Assembly (NCBI RefSeq): GCF_965218915.1
Contig: NZ_OZ244708.1
Coordinates: forward strand, 2,108,001 to 2,172,000
Direction of reading: 5' to 3'
DNA length: 64,000 nt
Origin: Novosphingopyxis sp965218915
Lineage (GTDB): Bacteria > Pseudomonadota > Alphaproteobacteria > Sphingomonadales > Sphingomonadaceae
The notes under the pieces were generated by a model. It was not told the origin of the DNA, ran no database searches, and worked only from the letters and a program-made list of their open reading frames with translations. The position numbers were made by a program, and so were the translations under genes. Below, piece by piece: positions 63,565-64,000 of this stretch (positions are counted from its first letter, which is position 1; every line of letters starts with the position of its first letter).

Positions 63565-64000
63565 CTATTCTGCCACCATGACAGTAACTGCAGAAGCATT
63601 TTGCGGTGTGTGATATATGCTATGTGTCTGCACTCGGTAATCCTCAGGTCGTGCGTGGAATATATTGGCAACCCAGCTTTGCGGATTTCGGTTTATCAGC
63701 GGAAACCAGCTACTCTGCACCTGCACCGCGATCTTGTGCCCCTTCTTGAAGACGTGAGACGCGTAATGAAGATCAATGTCGTAATCGAGCACCGCGCCCG
63801 GTTGCAACGGCTCCGGATTTTCATAGCTCTGACGAAAACGCCCCCGAAACACGTCATTGGCAATCATTCTTTGTCGGCCGCGCAATTCTGCGGGCGTTTG
63901 CTCATCGGTGGGATACACATCCAGCAGTTTCACCACCCAGTCTGCATCGCTCCCGGTCGTACTGGCAAATAGCTTTGCCGCGACATTGCCGGAAATCGTG
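63565..64000 (-). CDS. CocE/NonD family hydrolase, C-terminal part (5' end outside window)
   Basis: The last 145 codons of a gene that enters from the right edge. Readable text is the jelly-roll C-terminal domain: ISGNVAAKLFASTTGSDADWVVKLLDVYP, FRGRFRQSYENPEPLQPG, and HVFKKGHKIAVQVQSSWFPL. It is a tandem relative of the complete hydrolase downstream. The two probably share an operon with the PLP enzyme. Confidence 0.85.
   Translation of the reverse strand, partial: TISGNVAAKLFASTTGSDADWVVKLLDVYPTDEQTPAELRGRQRMIANDVFRGRFRQSYENPEPLQPGAVLDYDIDLHYASHVFKKGHKIAVQVQSSWFPLINRNPQSWVANIFHARPEDYRVQTHSIYHTPQNASAVTVMVAE

Overview
The window is a chromosomal segment of a G+C-rich alphaproteobacterium, most likely a member of the Sphingomonadaceae. 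I infer this from the proteins (aroK-aroB beside xerD, a conserved proline-rich secreted protein, a vgr-related HEMTH protein, exported methyltransferase-like and M48/LysM lipoproteins, a sphingomonad-type TonB receptor), from many GTG/TTG starts and GTGA/ATGA overlaps, and from abundant intergenic palindromes. No database was searched; all assignments rest on reading motifs.

Positions 1-34,000 are ordinary housekeeping sequence. In order: a polyprenol-phosphate-type GT2 glycosyltransferase with a downstream partial gene; a secreted M28 peptidase; agmatine deiminase and N-carbamoylputrescine amidase (agmatine to putrescine, split by about 4 kb of exported-methyltransferase, GH130, aldose-epimerase and SIMPL genes); family-5 uracil-DNA glycosylase divergent from folK; tRNA-Lys(TTT) and tRNA-Arg(CCT); a Nit1-like amidase with glutaredoxin; comF divergent from a NDUFAF5-like methyltransferase; a Nudix hydrolase; two Flp pilins; an M48 protease; accA, xerD and a secreted hypothetical; aroK-aroB; cvpA / Fe-S scaffold / Kef antiporter; radA; a patatin-like lipase; and dnaK-dnaJ behind a sigma-32-like promoter.

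From 34,000 to 41,641 come a copper chaperone, the vgr-related protein, an 836-bp intergenic region with a MITE-like element, and the leucine genes mccA (liuD), mccB (liuB) and ivd (liuA). Between mccB and mccA sit a low-G+C C39-like protein gene and a DUF559 endonuclease gene framed exactly by two copies of a palindromic repeat.

Base composition drops visibly at about 41,641. One minus-strand operon runs: exported beta-lactamase-fold hydrolase, then bkdA1, bkdA2, bkdB (branched-chain 2-oxoacid dehydrogenase), then ilvE, ivd, mccB and mccA. This would take leucine from extracellular peptide to 3-methylglutaconyl-CoA. Beyond an IS3-like relic and a serine-hydrolase pseudogene, a cupin-type XRE regulator faces a plus-strand operon: serine hydrolase, M14 carboxypeptidase, a DauA-like D-amino-acid dehydrogenase (apparently started by CTG), an exported N-acyl-D-amino-acid deacylase, and a TonB receptor. 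Opposing minus-strand genes encode a class-V PLP enzyme and two CocE/X-Pro-type hydrolases.

I read 41,642-64,000 as a peptide / D-amino-acid scavenging island joined to branched-chain amino-acid catabolism. It is the best candidate here for an undescribed system.
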